Below the pieces are notes generated by a model. It saw only the letters and a list, made by a program, of their open reading frames with translations, had not been told where the DNA came from and searched no databases. This document shows, in pieces, positions 1-12,047 of a stretch of 64,000 bases of DNA; the first letter of the stretch is position 1, and every line of letters begins with the position of its first letter. The DNA comes from Toxonevra muliebris (taxonomy: Eukaryota; Arthropoda; Insecta; Diptera; Pallopteridae): the NCBI GenBank assembly GCA_963691655.1, contig OY829329.1, positions 51,623,279 to 51,687,278 of the forward strand, written 5' to 3'. The position numbers were made by a program, and so were the translations under genes.

Positions 1-1324
1 TAATCATTACAATCTGTTAAATTAATTTATTGCTTTAATTTTTTTCGGTTTTTTTTATATTTTTTTCAAATTGTACATATTTACTTTCAAAAGAAATAAA
101 ACTAGCAAAGCTTAAATAAATAGAAGTATATATTTTTTGTTCTAAATTTATGGTCAATTCTTTTCTTGTAAATTAGTTAACTTCTATACAGAAATATACA
201 ACTAGAACTAATATTAAGTTAAAATTATATAAACTATAAAACTTATTTTTTGGTTAATGTGTATAAATTTCTGTTTACAATTATTATAAATATATTATTG
301 TAAAATAAAAATATATATAAAAAACACACTATATATATTTATTCACACCATAAAAAAAATTTTTTTTGTATGAAATGTGAACATTTTCGAACTAAAAGAG
401 TCAATTCTTATTCAAGTAATTTGTACAGTGCAGTGAAAAAAACAAAACAAACATTAAAATAAACTATAACTTATTAAATTTAATTAAGTAAAAAAAAAAA
501 AAAATTAAAGAAATATAAAAAATACTCTAAATTATAAAGTATTAAAAATTAGAATTAATAATTATTATAACTTAGCTTTGCTTTAATATTTTAATTTCAT
601 TTTTTAATCATATTAAAAAACAATAATGTAATTTTAGCACGTAAACGCTAAATTGCATACTGCTAGTGGAAGCGACAATAATTAGTTTTAAAGCCATTAG
701 TATATACTTAGAAATAGTTTATAAGTAAAAAATATTAAATGAATTTTTAGTAAGGAAGTAAATAAATATTTCTGTGAGATAAAGAATTTCATCACCAATA
801 AAATAAAAATATTTAAAATAAACTCATAGAAACTATAAACATAAAGTATATAATAAATTAAGTATATAAACGAAAATTTTGAGCAAAACTGCTGTACAGT
901 ATTCATTTGTTTACAAATTAATATTTTCTATATATATTTATATATAAATATGTTCTTTTTAATATATGTATTTTTTGAAAATCTATTAATTTTACATTGC
1001 ACACAATATTTTTACAATTCTTGCACATTAATTTTTATTTCTTTATTTATATGTTTTTTTTAATAAGTTTTTGCACCTTAATTTTTAGTTATTTATTTTT
1101 GTTTTCCGTAAGTTCATGCACATAATTTTTAATTGTTTACTTGTACGCTAATGTTTTTTTTTTAATTTTTAACCATTCCATAACATTTGTTTAGAAAATA
1201 CTTTAAAAAATATTATTTTTTTATAGAAAATAAAATATTTTTAATTTGATTAATTGGTAGATAGTTATTCTTCAGATAAGACAAAGCTCTTGCTGATACT
1301 AATTTGGTTAGTTACGGCGTGAAG
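1..1324. other. AT-rich intergenic DNA
   Basis: Very A/T-rich sequence with homopolymer runs and no convincing coding pattern on either strand. The only longer open frame (697-906, minus) has composition-driven Phe/Ile/Leu/Tyr content and no domain, so I treat it as chance. Confidence 0.7.
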
Positions 1325-1326
1325 TA

Positions 1327-2261
1327 AGGTGTGGTCACTCTAAATCGGCAATGAATTCAGATATCAATATTTTCAAAACTTCTGATCACAAATGCATAGG
1401 AAATATACCATTAGATTTGATTGTGCTGTCTATATATTTCCCAAAATCAGAAGTTCGCAATCATTTTTCTGTGTGACAACATGGCAAATAACGAAGAGAA
1501 CTTAAGAAAGTGCGTGTACAAAATTTTATTTGGAGCATGAAAAAAAATTCGATATAAGAAAAACAGACAAACCCGAAGCCTACTTTATAGCAAATTACTG
1601 CTGCAAAATTAAAGTATGGTCGACTTTACAGAAAATTCTCTGACCACAACTTCATATTGAAAGATGAGCCTTATTTCACTTTAACAGACTCGATAGTGAA
1701 TGAAAATGACGGATTTTACTCATCTAACATCCCCTTGGACGTCTAAGATGTGAAGTTTCAAGCGAGAGCAACATTTGAGATATAAGCCACAAAGGATTGC
1801 CATGATTGTATTCGGTTGCGATTGTTGCCTTTTATAAAAAAAAAATTATCCGCGAGGTAAATATATGTTTTGGCTGGTCCCTGCGAGCGTTTATTATGCA
1901 AAAAAAAAGTGTTGGAGTTCTTACGCGATTAAACATTGTTGTTGTAGAGAAAGAAGACAACAGTGCAAATGTGCCAGAAGCGTGACCTATTGCAAATTTT
2001 TGGGGCATTTTAAAATTAAAGGTGCATAAAAAGAACTGGAAAGCCGAAAATATAGCCAATTATTTACCCGGATCAAGTATTGCTTGACTAAAATCGATGC
2101 AAACCTTGTACAGAGCCTAGCAGCTAGAACAATCAAAATCAAATAAATCTAATTCGGCGCAATAGTGTTGTTGAAAATTACAAATATTTCGATAATAAAC
2201 ATATTGCTTTAGGATAATTTTTACCTTTTTTGGTCAATGCCGATTTGGAGTGACCACACCT
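1327..2261 (+). mobile_element. Degenerate Tc1/mariner-type DNA transposon with intact TIRs
   Basis: The ends are near-perfect terminal inverted repeats. The left end starts AGGTGTGGTCACTC at 1327 and the right end closes GAGTGACCACACCT at 2261. Both are flanked by TA (1325-1326 and 2262-2263), the standard target duplication of this superfamily. The match continues for about 24 bp with one mismatch (TCTAAATCGGCA versus TCCAAATCGGCA). The interior is a decayed transposase read on the plus strand. A block near 1980-2040 gives NVPEA, a stop, then PIANFWGILKLKVH, which matches the conserved proline-rich, FW-containing region of Tc1/mariner transposases that carries the last catalytic acid. A likely start is the ATG near 1481 (MANNEENLRKCV). 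Stops and frameshifts throughout show that it is inactive. The length of 935 bp is short for an autonomous element. Confidence 0.85.
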
Positions 2262-2263
2262 TA

Positions 2264-2996
2264 GAAGTACCAATGATACCAACCATACGTTTCGAAGGAA
2301 TGTATCTTATGTGTGGAGTAGGGAAAGTTTAATGCATTAGTCTCTTGAACCTTAGTGGGTCTAATTGCGTGTAGCTCGTTCAGAGTGCTCATCTAGAGTA
2401 TCCTGCAAATAGCGTTTCAAAGCGGTTTCTTCTGGGGAAACTTTCGTATAATGTTACTGCATAGGATGCAGGATTTCTGTTCCTATACAAAATTGCACTT
2501 GAGCAGGTTCTAAGCTCAACGCAATTTTCTAAATTTTCCTCTTACCATCGATCAAATTTTTTTTTTTATTTTTAAAACTTTCATGAGCGAATCAGGCCTG
2601 ATTAGGAATGCAACACCCTAAACTGACTAAATCTTTGAAAGCAAATAGTTTTATTGCATTACTTCATACAATTTCATTCCATTTTTCAATAGTATGTACA
2701 ATCATAGGAAAAACGAAGTCTGAGAAAACTTATGTACTTTCCAAGCCGTTATGTAGAAAAAGTTTGTTTCCATTAAATAAAAATTTAAGCCTCTAAAATA
2801 GCGTAAATCACGCAGTAGCGCTTACCAAATCCTCTTCGCTCCTACCCTTTCCTTTTTCTACTATTTTTTTCTCCTGTTCAACAGTCTTCCTTTTCTTTTC
2901 CCCCTTCTAACCCTTATGAAAGTCCCTGTTCATAAGAAGATCAATACTTATAAATTAAGCCCAGGCCGACTCATTAGCCCTATTCACTCTTTAGAG
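2264..2996. other. Intergenic, nothing recognised
   Basis: Moderately AT-rich sequence. It has one short open frame (2608-2796, plus) without recognisable motifs. No TIRs, RNA genes or splice-consistent exons were seen. Confidence 0.5.
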
Positions 2997-3331
2997 TAAA
3001 GTGTTGAGTAACGGAGTAAAAATGTAATGTATTACCCTAGACCGTGAACGCATCTGAAACTGAGATAGTGCACTCTCTGCGATCAATGTTCCCAATTTAA
3101 TGCGCTGGCAACAAACTTTTTTGTTTTATTTTTGGTTGTCATACAAATCAAGAAGTAGGCAACACTGATTTTCTCTCTTACTTAGAGTAACAGAGTAACA
3201 AATATTTTACTCAAGGGTCAAACCAGAGTAAAAGTGTAAAGTGTGGGTAAAAGCAAATGCCATATATTTTGTTATTGTAGAGTAATTTTGTGTTACACTT
3301 TTAACCTGTTACTCCGTTAACCAGCACTTTA
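2997..3331. mobile_element. Putative MITE with about 23-bp inverted termini
   Basis: The left terminus (2997-3019, beginning TAAAGTGTTGAG) and the reverse complement of the right terminus (3309-3331) agree at about 20 of 23 positions, sharing TAAAGTG and TAACGGAGTAA. The match extends weakly inward through GTGTAA-type motifs. The motif GAGTAA recurs inside the element. No coding capacity is present. I could not read a target-site duplication, so the superfamily is unassigned. Confidence 0.5.
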
Positions 3332-3476
3332 TGTATAAAACTATTTCTTCAGAAGAATTTCACGATACCTTTAAAATATATCCAATGTTTCGCTGTAGAA
3401 GTCATCCCTATTTTGTTTTTTTTTTTTTTTAATTTAGTGGAAATATTATTAAGACTCGCTAAATAGTAGTAACTGT

Positions 3477-3594
3477 GATGCAGTTAAGTACGTGGATCGT
3501 TTCACATATTTGGAAAGCAAGGTTACCGCTAGTGGTAGAGTTGAGGAAGATATTCAGAACCTAAACTGGATAAAGCGACCTTGGGTATGTTGAT
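3477..3594 (+). mobile_element. LINE reverse-transcriptase scrap (RTE/CR1-like)
   Basis: About 38 codons read DAVKYVDRFTYLESKVTASG followed by RVEEDIQNL. This resembles the F-TYLGS-x(n)-G-x(4)-D-I block just after the catalytic core in RTE/CR1-type non-LTR retrotransposons. Both sides run into unrelated AT-rich DNA, so it is a truncated relic. Family assignment rests on this short motif only. Confidence 0.45.
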
Positions 3595-3599
3595 GTAAC

Positions 3600-5790
3600 A
3601 TCAACCTGAGGCCGGCCTGAAAATTTATTTATTTAAGTCAAACATTTTATCGGAAGATAATGTGGCCTAATACAATATCCAACGAGAAGTTACTCTGCCG
3701 AATAAAAATGCATTCCCTAGACGTGTGGATCTGAAGAATGAAATGATAAATTACACTCTGTGTACAGACGGCGGTAGCCTCGCACAAAAGTAACTGAGTG
3801 GTAAACCTCGAAATTAGTTATCTTAAAGGAACTAAAAGCAACAACTAGGAGCCGCACACGCTAATGAATTGGGGTCATTGAGGTACTTGTTTTATACTCT
3901 TTATACGAAAAATGGTAGAATTCCTTCAGTATTTTTATGAAATTATGAATAAAATTGTGAGCACTGCAACTTTTAGATAAGTATATAGTGTGAAAGTCTT
4001 TAATTAGTTCTGGCTCATAGTAGTTTAACTTTCAAAGGTTAATAAGTCGTTAACTAGGGTTATCTTAGGAACTTTTTCAGACAAGTACGATTTTCTTTTG
4101 GTATCAGTCAGAAGAATTATTTTTAAGAGTTCAGTTTTTCGAAATTTAATTTTAATTATTTTAAAATTATTTTAATGTACATTTTTAAAAACATATAGAA
4201 AAAAATTATAGAAAAAATAAGTAAGTTTACTTTTTGTGTACTGAAAATTTTTAAGTCGGGCTTTTGTGTAATAAAACATACTTAAGATTCATAGATAAAA
4301 ATACTAATTAAAAAAATACATTATACTTTATGATGTATAAAAAATATTTAAAGTAGAGAAACTAGAAGCTAATTTTAATGTTAATTCACACTAAATTTAA
4401 TGAAACAAAATTTTAATTGAAATAAAAGTTGAAGTTAAAAATAAACAAACAAACAACAAAAAATGTTTAGTTCCATTTGAGAGGTAACTCACTCTCAAGG
4501 CTGTGTTGACAATAAAAACGCGAGTACTACGATTATGAATGTTGTTTTTAAATGAAAAAAAAGAATAGTTATTTTAATTTAATGTTTCAGATTCTTTTAC
4601 TTAGTTAACATAATTATAAATAATTAAAAAAAAAAAATAATTATTTAAAAACTGAAAAATAATTTTTAAATCAAATTTGTAAATATGTGAGAAAAATAGC
4701 AAACAAAATAAAATCATTAAATGCTTTTGTGAATAACTTAAGAAATAGTGGCATGTGTAAATAAAAAATAGCAAGAAATATTTAAGTAAACATTTATTTT
4801 AATTTTTCAAAAAAAAGGAAAAATTTGTAGTTTAAAGAAATTGCCACCAAATAAGAAAAATAAAAAAAAAGTAATATAAATATTAAAATAAAAAGTATTT
4901 ATATAAAAAAAAAAAAACGATGGAACTGTGTTATTATTTAACAGTTACCATATTAATTACTACTATAAAACTGTTATATAATTTTCTGAATGGCAATATA
5001 CATATAATAAATAAAAAAAAAATAAAAATATTAATTAACTACATGCAAAATATATATATATATATATGTATTTTTTTTTTTTTTTTTTGAATTTTAAGTT
5101 ATAACTTGATTAATTTTAATTTAGATATTTAGAAATATAAAATATGTTGTAAAAATTACTATACACAAAGCTGAAATCTTTAGAACATATATATTTAATT
5201 TGATTTTAAATCACTCAAAAATATGCATAAGTAGATGTTCATACTTTGAAATACAAAAAATATACATACATAAATTAGTTAAAAAAAAAAAAAACATATT
5301 TAATATCTAATGAAACTTGTGAATACTTAAGTTTATAATAGTTATATAGTTCCTTTTCCAATGCATATATTTAGTTGTATTTTGAAGAAAAAATTCAACT
5401 CAAAAACGCACAATTCATTATAAAAAATATTATTTAAAACATAACATATATTTTATTACTAAAGGAGAGGTTTAGAACTAAATATTAAAAGAGTTTCCAT
5501 TTTGGTGGTTTTTCGATGCTATTTTTACATAATTCTGTTAGTTAAGTTATTCCTTGTGCCGGGGGCCACTTATGAACCCACTGATTTTGTTAAAGAAAAT
5601 AATGGAATGGAATAGAAAAATTTGAATTTTTTTGTATTGGAGCGTCTATTAACCAACCGATTTTGTTGAAATAGCTTCTTTTTTTTAAAAAGCCATCTTG
5701 TTTTTACCTACTTTTTTTGAAAAAAAAAAAAACGCTTTTATGGTGGGGTTATAGAAGTTCGCAGCATGTCGATTCACTCTACACTTAGAA
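3600..5790. other. AT-rich intergenic DNA
   Basis: A long stretch of A/T-rich DNA with many A and T homopolymers and a short (TA)n run near 5050-5068. I see no coding region, no splice-consistent exon and no paired terminal repeats. Confidence 0.6.
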
Positions 5791-5879
5791 AAAAAATCAC
5801 ATGGAATCAATATGAAAATTCTACACAGAGCCAAAACTACCTAATATAATAGAACAAAAGTAAAAGATATCTCTATGGT

Positions 5880-6790
5880 TTTTCTTCAAGAAGAAAGTCT
5901 TTTTATTTTTAGAAGGATTTTCTTTTCAATAAAACGAATAAGAAATCTTCAAAATTTTATAACATTATCTTCTTGAATTTTTTGAAAAGAATATCTTATT
6001 ATTTTTATAAGGCAATTGTCTTGAATTTATTAAAGAGAATATCTTATTATTTTTACTGAATATTTTTATTGAAATCATAGGTGTTAAGTGAGTTTTTCTT
6101 ACAAATAGGGCATTTGAAAAAAATTAAAGACGAAATTAATTAAGTTTACCACTGAAGAAAATTCTTCAGATTTTAACTCAAAAAAATAATGTTCAAGAAA
6201 TGCCCATACTTGCTTACTTCGAAAGTTTAACAATACAAAAAAAAAAAAAACTCAGAAATAGATCAAACATCGGATCCAACAACGATAATTCGTGGCTGCA
6301 AAGTGATTCATTATCTCCAATATTGTGGGTTGAATGTTGTCACAATGCAAATACTTCAAGACGATGCTTTTAGCCCAGCGTACAAAAACATGAACCGAGT
6401 TAAAAATTACATTGAGAAATTAGCCATGAACAGTAAACAAGACTTTAAAAACTAACCCTTATATTTAATTTTCATAGTCTCCTAATAAAAAAAAAATTAA
6501 ACAAGCAAGTATATACACAAGAAATATGAAATAAAAGGGCCCACCTAGAATTTAGAAGATATTCTTTTTAATAGATTCAAAAACACTTCTAATAAAACTA
6601 AGAAGATTAATATTGTAATATTACTCGACTTATCATAAAAACAAGAAGATTTTCTCTTTGAATTTGTTATTTTACTGAATTAAAAAAAAAAAGATTGTAA
6701 GTTTTCTCCTTATTTTTAGCAGATATACTTTAAATAAAATTAAACAGATTTTCCACATAAAAATAATAAGAAATCTCTATGGAAATATCT
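5880..6790. repeat. Cluster of degenerate AAGAAGAT / AATATCTT repeats
   Basis: The motif AAGAAGAT and its complement ATCTTCTT recur many times, together with a roughly 45-bp direct repeat containing AATATCTTATTATTTTTA (copies near 5990 and 6035). A related block, AAATCTCTATGG, lies near 6772 and echoes GATATCTCTATGG near 5868. This looks like the remnant of an unclassified interspersed repeat. No clear terminal duplication was found. Confidence 0.4.
6249..6455 (+). other. Unidentified open stretch, 68 codons, possible gene relic
   Basis: This is a 68-codon frame with no ATG at its left edge (it emerges from an A-run) that ends in TAA. It is less biased in base use than its surroundings. The peptide contains IIRGCKVIHYLQYCGLNVVT, then MQILQDDAF and MNRVKNYIEKLAMNSKQ, which looks more protein-like than neighbouring chance frames. 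I do not recognise the family. It lies inside the 5880-6790 repeat cluster, so it may be a coding scrap carried by a mobile element. Confidence 0.2.
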
Positions 6791-8916
6791 TCGTTTTTGC
6801 CTTCTGTCATACTCTTTTGTCTAGAAACTGTTCATAGAAACAATTTTTTTTACATTTTAAAAGGCATATTTTTCTCTGTGTATTTTTTCAATATAATTTG
6901 GTCAATGGCATTTTTATTGATGTCATCGTACAATTCTATTGTTTATTGCTGTTACACCTTTAATTTAAAAATATAAAATGTAATGGGACATTTTCGTGAT
7001 TAATGGGATGTTTCTTTCTGAAACTGCTGCTGGAGATTGGACAGGGCAACAAAGTCCTTACACCACAAAAAACATTTGATATCCCATTGTTTTAGTTAAT
7101 CCCTAATTACAGAAAGCTGAACAAAAGCTATAAGCCCCAATGTGATCAATATTTGGTTTATCATTCAAATTATCATTTGCATTTCAAATTTATTTTTAAA
7201 TCAAATCTTTTAAGTTTTAATATTTCCTATTCAATTTTACTCGAGAATAGAATTTTCGGACTTTTCTAAATTTTGATTCTAGTACCTCTCAAATAAAAAT
7301 TACCAACCAATTTCATAAGATATTTATTATTATTTTCATTTATTTTAATTTTAGAAACGTTTATATCTAAAATTTGTAAAAATCTGCACATGCGTTCTGT
7401 TGTATTATTATTATAATTAATTATTAAATAATATATGTGTGTAATCAAAATGTTTAAAATAAAAAAAAAAATTCCCTTTCTGGCAAGCACCCGCCCATAT
7501 TAAAGAGTTATCAATTAAATATGTATATCATTGAATTGAAAATTGTATATTAAAAAACCCAACACATAAATAACGCCAATGTTAAAATTAAAAAAAAATA
7601 AATATATGCAAGTAAAAAATCAAAAAAAAAAAAAAAAAAAAAAAAATATAAAAATAATTAAAAACAATGCAAAAAGTTAAAATACTATACATATATCACA
7701 TAACAAAATATTATATTATAGAAAAATTTTTAATCAATTTAATTTAAAAAAAAAAAAAAAATAGAACACTTACCATGTGATTTGAAATATTTCATGCCTT
7801 TACTATTTCCATTCTAAATTGATTTTTAAGCACTTTTTTAGCTGCACTTATGTATATATATATATATATATATATATACCTTCTCTGCACAAAATTCTGA
7901 CTTATTTGTGTTTTTTCTTTTTATTCATCTGTTTTTTTTTTTTTTTTTCTTGCAAGTCTTTTTACTGCTGAATTTTTTAATTATTTTTTCTTCGTATTTC
8001 CTCGCACGTCAAAGAATTATTTTTTTTTTAATATTTTTTTATTTCGACCTTCTAGATTTTGCAATCTTCTTTTCTTCGCCCTTCTACTATTATTATCTCT
8101 GCACATTTATTGTTATTTTGCTTGATTCTTTCTTTCAGTATTTATTTTTATCTATTTAGCTTTTAATTACTATATTCTTTGCTGCACTAAACTACTACGC
8201 ACTTAAATATTTCTTCTTCAATTCTTAAATCTTATTCTACTAACTTAATAGCACCTTTTATTATTAGTCTTTCATATATATCATATTATTTATCAGCACA
8301 ATTTATTTAATTTATTACGCACCTTCATAATTTTATTTTCCTGCACTCAATTAGTTTTTATTGGATTTGTATTTCAATTCAATCTGAATTTCAATATCAT
8401 TATTCTAACTGGCACTTCATAAATAATATTCTTCTATCACAAATATTTCATTATCTTTAGACTACCATCACATAAATAATGAAAGAAAAAATAAATAAAT
8501 AATTTAAAAAGAAACTATTTAAAAAATTATAAAAAATTGATAATTGACTGAAATTAATTAATCGTATAATGCAAACAAAAAAAAAATTTTAGCGAAAAAT
8601 TACCATTGAAATAAAAAAATTAATTATTATAAAATAAATGTGTTTCTGAATGTTTTTCAAACTCATTTTCACTTCGAAAGGAATATTTAATCAAAATAAT
8701 TAATAAAAACAAAAATCAAAAAGCTAAAAAAAATATTTATAATCCCGACAAAACCAAGAGACGAAAGCAAGATAGAAAAATTGTAAATTTCATTTGAAAC
8801 GAATATGAAAAAAAATAAAAATTATATTCAAAAACTAAACTAAATAAAGTAAATAAAAATGTTGAAATTATAAAAAGAAAAGTGTTACCTTTTTATTACC
8901 AATATTTAAACTGTAG
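6791..8916. other. AT-rich intergenic DNA with simple repeats
   Basis: It contains a long A-run (about 7622-7646), a (TA)13-type microsatellite (7852-7878) and a T-rich block whose open frame (7908-8159) is a low-complexity Phe/Leu/Ile string. No gene is supported. Confidence 0.65.
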
Positions 8917-8930
8917 GTGCAACCATCGCC

Positions 8931-9030
8931 ACTGTGGTCTAGTGGCAGAGTGCCAGACTCTTGTCTCGGGAGATCCGAGATCGGCTCTCTGCTAGGGTAT
9001 GGTTTCTTATCTGTCTTTTCTCTATTCTTG
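8931..9030 (+). mobile_element. tRNA-like SINE head (possible)
   Basis: TGGTCTAGTGG at 8935-8945 fits the pol III A-box consensus fully. A degenerate B-box-like GATCCGAGATC follows at about 8972-8982. The segment between resembles a tRNA anticodon arm (GCCAGACTCTTGTCTC). It does not fold as an intact tRNA and the B box is poor, so I read it as a tRNA-derived SINE head or pseudogene rather than a functional tRNA. Confidence 0.35.
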
Positions 9031-10013
9031 TCTTTCTTTCATAACATAGGGCTTTGGTTCAAAAGATATTATAGGTCACAGCGTCTGACTTTCAGGTTGT
9101 TCCATCCTTCATCATAATAATCGGTTCCAGGCTATAGGAACAAAAAAGCTACCTACAAAGTACAGAACTAGACAAGAGGAACAAGGTCAACTTAACCCTG
9201 TTTTATTCTTAAATCAAAACTTTGGAGAATGTTAACCGATTTTTATGAAAATTTCAAAAATTGTTTTATTTTTCACTAGATGGCGCTAGTTCTCAAAATG
9301 GCAACAATGGAGAAAATCCCTAATCGATCCTTATTGTATACGCACATATACAAGCTTAGAAAACATAAGTTTTTTCTTTGTGCACTATTATTTCTTGTCA
9401 TGTATTGTTATTCTTAAGTGGTTATACGCACTTAAGAATCTGAAAAAAGCAACTTTAAACTTTATTAAAATATTTTCTTTTTTTTTTAAATAATAGTTTT
9501 TAAAGCTACTGTAGATGATGTCCGGGAAGTCCTCTTAAAAAAGACGTCTTTCGGTGAATACGATATCTCTGGATAGGATAAATACCGGCTCTACAAAAAG
9601 AAAATTTTGATTTTTGATAAAAATTTTGGCCATAGATTGTTTATAAAATGATAAATAATATCGGAAAAATAAATCCTTCGATCAATTATTAAAAAATATA
9701 TTTATAAAGCTTATGTAAAAATTTGAGACTGATAGGTTGAGCCATTTTTGAGAAATCTTGTTCACCGACTTTGAAAACACGGTTTTGAGAAAAAATCCTT
9801 CAAAGTTCTGAATGCTCTTTTTTCTTTTCTTTTTTTTTTACAAATATTCATGCATCTTCAAGAATATTTGTCGGATCCATATGAAATTTTCAGAAAATTT
9901 ACTTAAAAATTCTCACTGCGTATAACCTCTTAAGTAGTAGTAAAAACTCTTCGTTTTTTGGAGAATTTTAGTAATATTTCGTCCCAATATCAATACTTTA
10001 TTTGTTCCAGATG
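9031..10013. other. Intergenic, nothing recognised
   Basis: AT-rich sequence without a supported gene, RNA gene or paired terminal repeats. Confidence 0.5.
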
Positions 10014-10015
10014 TA

Positions 10016-10929
10016 AGGGAGCTTTCCCGGGTATGAGACGGGTTTTGTTTTTGAGTCATAAATTTTCAAATTGAATGTTTTATATACTGTCGAAAAGGTA
10101 ATGAAAATACACAATTTTTATCCGAAAAAAAGTATATTGATTCCATTGGCACGCAAAATATTATGACCAATTTTCTGAGGGTGTGTATTTTTGGCAAAAA
10201 AAAATTCTACCCGGGTATGAGACACCTACAAAAATCCACTAAAAATTGGAAAATATGAAGTAAAAACCCCATAACTATTTATAAACATAACTTTATTTAT
10301 TTTTTAGGCCTTCAGTGGCTAAGATAAAGAGAAATGGTAGTTTTTATTCATCATCTCCCTCTTAGTCATCGTCTTCTCCATCCAAATCGCTATCGCAATG
10401 TTTGCACACTTTAAATGAACAGGCCGTTTGCATGTGATTCATTTCAAAGACGATTTTATTTTTCTGGGGTTGACATAGCTAAAAATACAAAAAAAAATGG
10501 ATCAAAATACTAGTTAAGTGGTGTCTCATTCCCCGTTGATATGCTGTGTCTCACACCCGGAAAATAATACCATTTTGGGAATAACAAAAAAAATTATTTC
10601 CAACCATATATTGGCATAATCCAAAATTGGATCGCTAAATATACGAAAAACACTAAATACTGATGCATTACACTCACCTTTTTCTATGCATTCACTCGAA
10701 AATATATCACTTTGAAAAAAAATCAAAAAACGTTTTTGTGATCGATTTTCATATACGATGTTTGCAGCTGATACAAGCAAAAAGTCTATTCACTCCGGTG
10801 TTACCACAAAAACTGGCTCATGTTAAAAGAAAAGTTTTACAGTAGTCAGATCGGCAATATTGATATTGCATGATGTAAAAAACCGACTGTCTCATACCTG
10901 GTGCTGTCTCATACCCGGGTACACTCCCC
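10016..10929 (-). mobile_element. 914-bp TIR element with repeated CCCGGGTATGAGAC motifs
   Basis: The left end reads AGGGAGCTTTCCCGGGTATG. The reverse complement of the right end reads GGGGAGTGTACCCGGGTATG. Each is preceded by TA, and ATGTA is mirrored on both sides. The motif CCCGGGTATGAGAC occurs exactly at 10026-10039 and 10210-10223 (plus) and 10906-10919 (minus). Degenerate minus-strand copies lie at 10523-10535, 10548-10560 and 10889-10901. Such repeated subterminal sites usually bind the transposase. The only plausible coding relic is a minus-strand exon at 10362-10478. TA flanks suggest a Tc1/mariner or pogo relative, but I cannot assign the family. Confidence 0.7.
10362..10478 (-). 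pseudogene. Possible 3'-terminal exon of an element-encoded protein
   Basis: On the minus strand a TTTTAG acceptor-like site is followed by 38 codons and TAA. The peptide has four Cys and two His in its first 28 residues (C2, H15, C20, C25, H27, C28, with CKHC at 25-28) and ends in an acidic run, GEDDD. This looks like a Cys/His metal-binding tail. No matching upstream exon could be reconstructed. Its placement between the inverted termini of the 10016-10929 element makes a transposase tail the simplest guess. Confidence 0.25.
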
Positions 10930-10931
10930 TA

Positions 10932-11757
10932 CATTATGTTCTGTATAAAATAATTTTTTTTTTTTTCAAACAAATCGAAACCAATATTTTCACTTTATCT
11001 AAAAATTTTCTCAGTTTTTTGCATGTAATACGCTCGTATACAAATGAAATCGATATAGCACACAAAAATTTGGAACCGGTGAGAGTTAATATAAGTACTT
11101 GGGTACAGAAGAATAATGGAATTATCGAAGATGCCCGTTAATTGACATATAAGAAAGCAGTAAAATTTAAAATAAAAAGAGCTTCTCATCTTTTGTACAT
11201 TCCCAGGTTATATCTAACAGGATAAAGGAATATTTGAGATCTAGAACCACAGATCTCAGGGGAGCTGGTATAATACAAAGCTTATAACTAATCATAACAC
11301 AAAAGTGGTACACTAATCAAATCAATCAATCAATCAAGTAAAAATGTATAATTTTTAATCAGCAAATAAATATCGATGTTACTAATACGTCGGGTATATT
11401 CATAAGCAAATCGTCAATTTTTTGTCCAATACTCATGCATTTGAAAGTTAAATTTCCTGCTAAGAAGAAACACAAAAATTGTTGCTACTTTCCCATATAA
11501 AAACCAATTCGCTCTCCAGCTTCAGCTCTCAGATTCATAAATACTAGTCGGTAAGACCCCAGTAACTGGGGCTAGTTTTTTGCGGAAGAAATCTCATTAT
11601 GAAAAACAAATATCAAAAGAGAACCAAACTATTCGTTGGTGTTTGTTTTGTTATTTGTGTATGCAGATAATTCGTAAGTTAATTCTGAGAGATACGGTTA
11701 CTAATGTCTTCTCTCTTTCTCTTATTTATTATTTACTACCGCTTAAGTAATGATTTT
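10932..11757. other. Intergenic with a short (ATCA)n tract
   Basis: It holds a short tetranucleotide tract near 11316-11338. The overlapping open frames on both strands near 10995-11189 have no motifs and I take them as chance. Confidence 0.5.
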
Positions 11758-12047
11758 CAGTGTGGCCAACTTTTGTTTTTCAAAATCCGCTGAAATGAAG
11801 AATAAAACGCATATTTTCATAAAAAAAGCGTTAAATTTTTTTCCTTATAAAAGTGCGAGAAAACTCAATACATTTAAACTTTTTCACTAATACAGGCACA
11901 CATCTGATACTTCTATGTCAATGAAAATTCCTTCCATTATTCGAAAATATTTAAAATTGAAAAAACCCGGTGAGCGCTAAATCACTTTTTTCCGCGTTTT
12001 AATTTTTAAAAAGCACTGAAATCAGCGGGAAAAGCGCTGAGTTGGCT
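11758..12047. mobile_element. hAT-type MITE, copy 1 (right end lost)
   Basis: Starts CAGTGTGGCCAACTTTTG at 11758 and matches the copy at 12821-13104 over nearly its whole length in the same orientation, for example in TTATAAAAGTGCGAGAAAAC and GAGCGCTAAATCAC. It ends near GCGCTGAGTTGG without the final CACACTG found in copy 2, so the right terminus is eroded. It encodes nothing. Confidence 0.75.

Noticed and set aside
1832..2059. 75-codon minus-strand frame
   Set aside because: It lies opposite the transposase remnant of the 1327-2261 element. The plus strand carries the recognisable motif.
8917..9117. Functional tRNA gene
   Set aside because: The A box is good, but the B box is poor and no cloverleaf with paired acceptor stem could be drawn. 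A SINE head is more likely.
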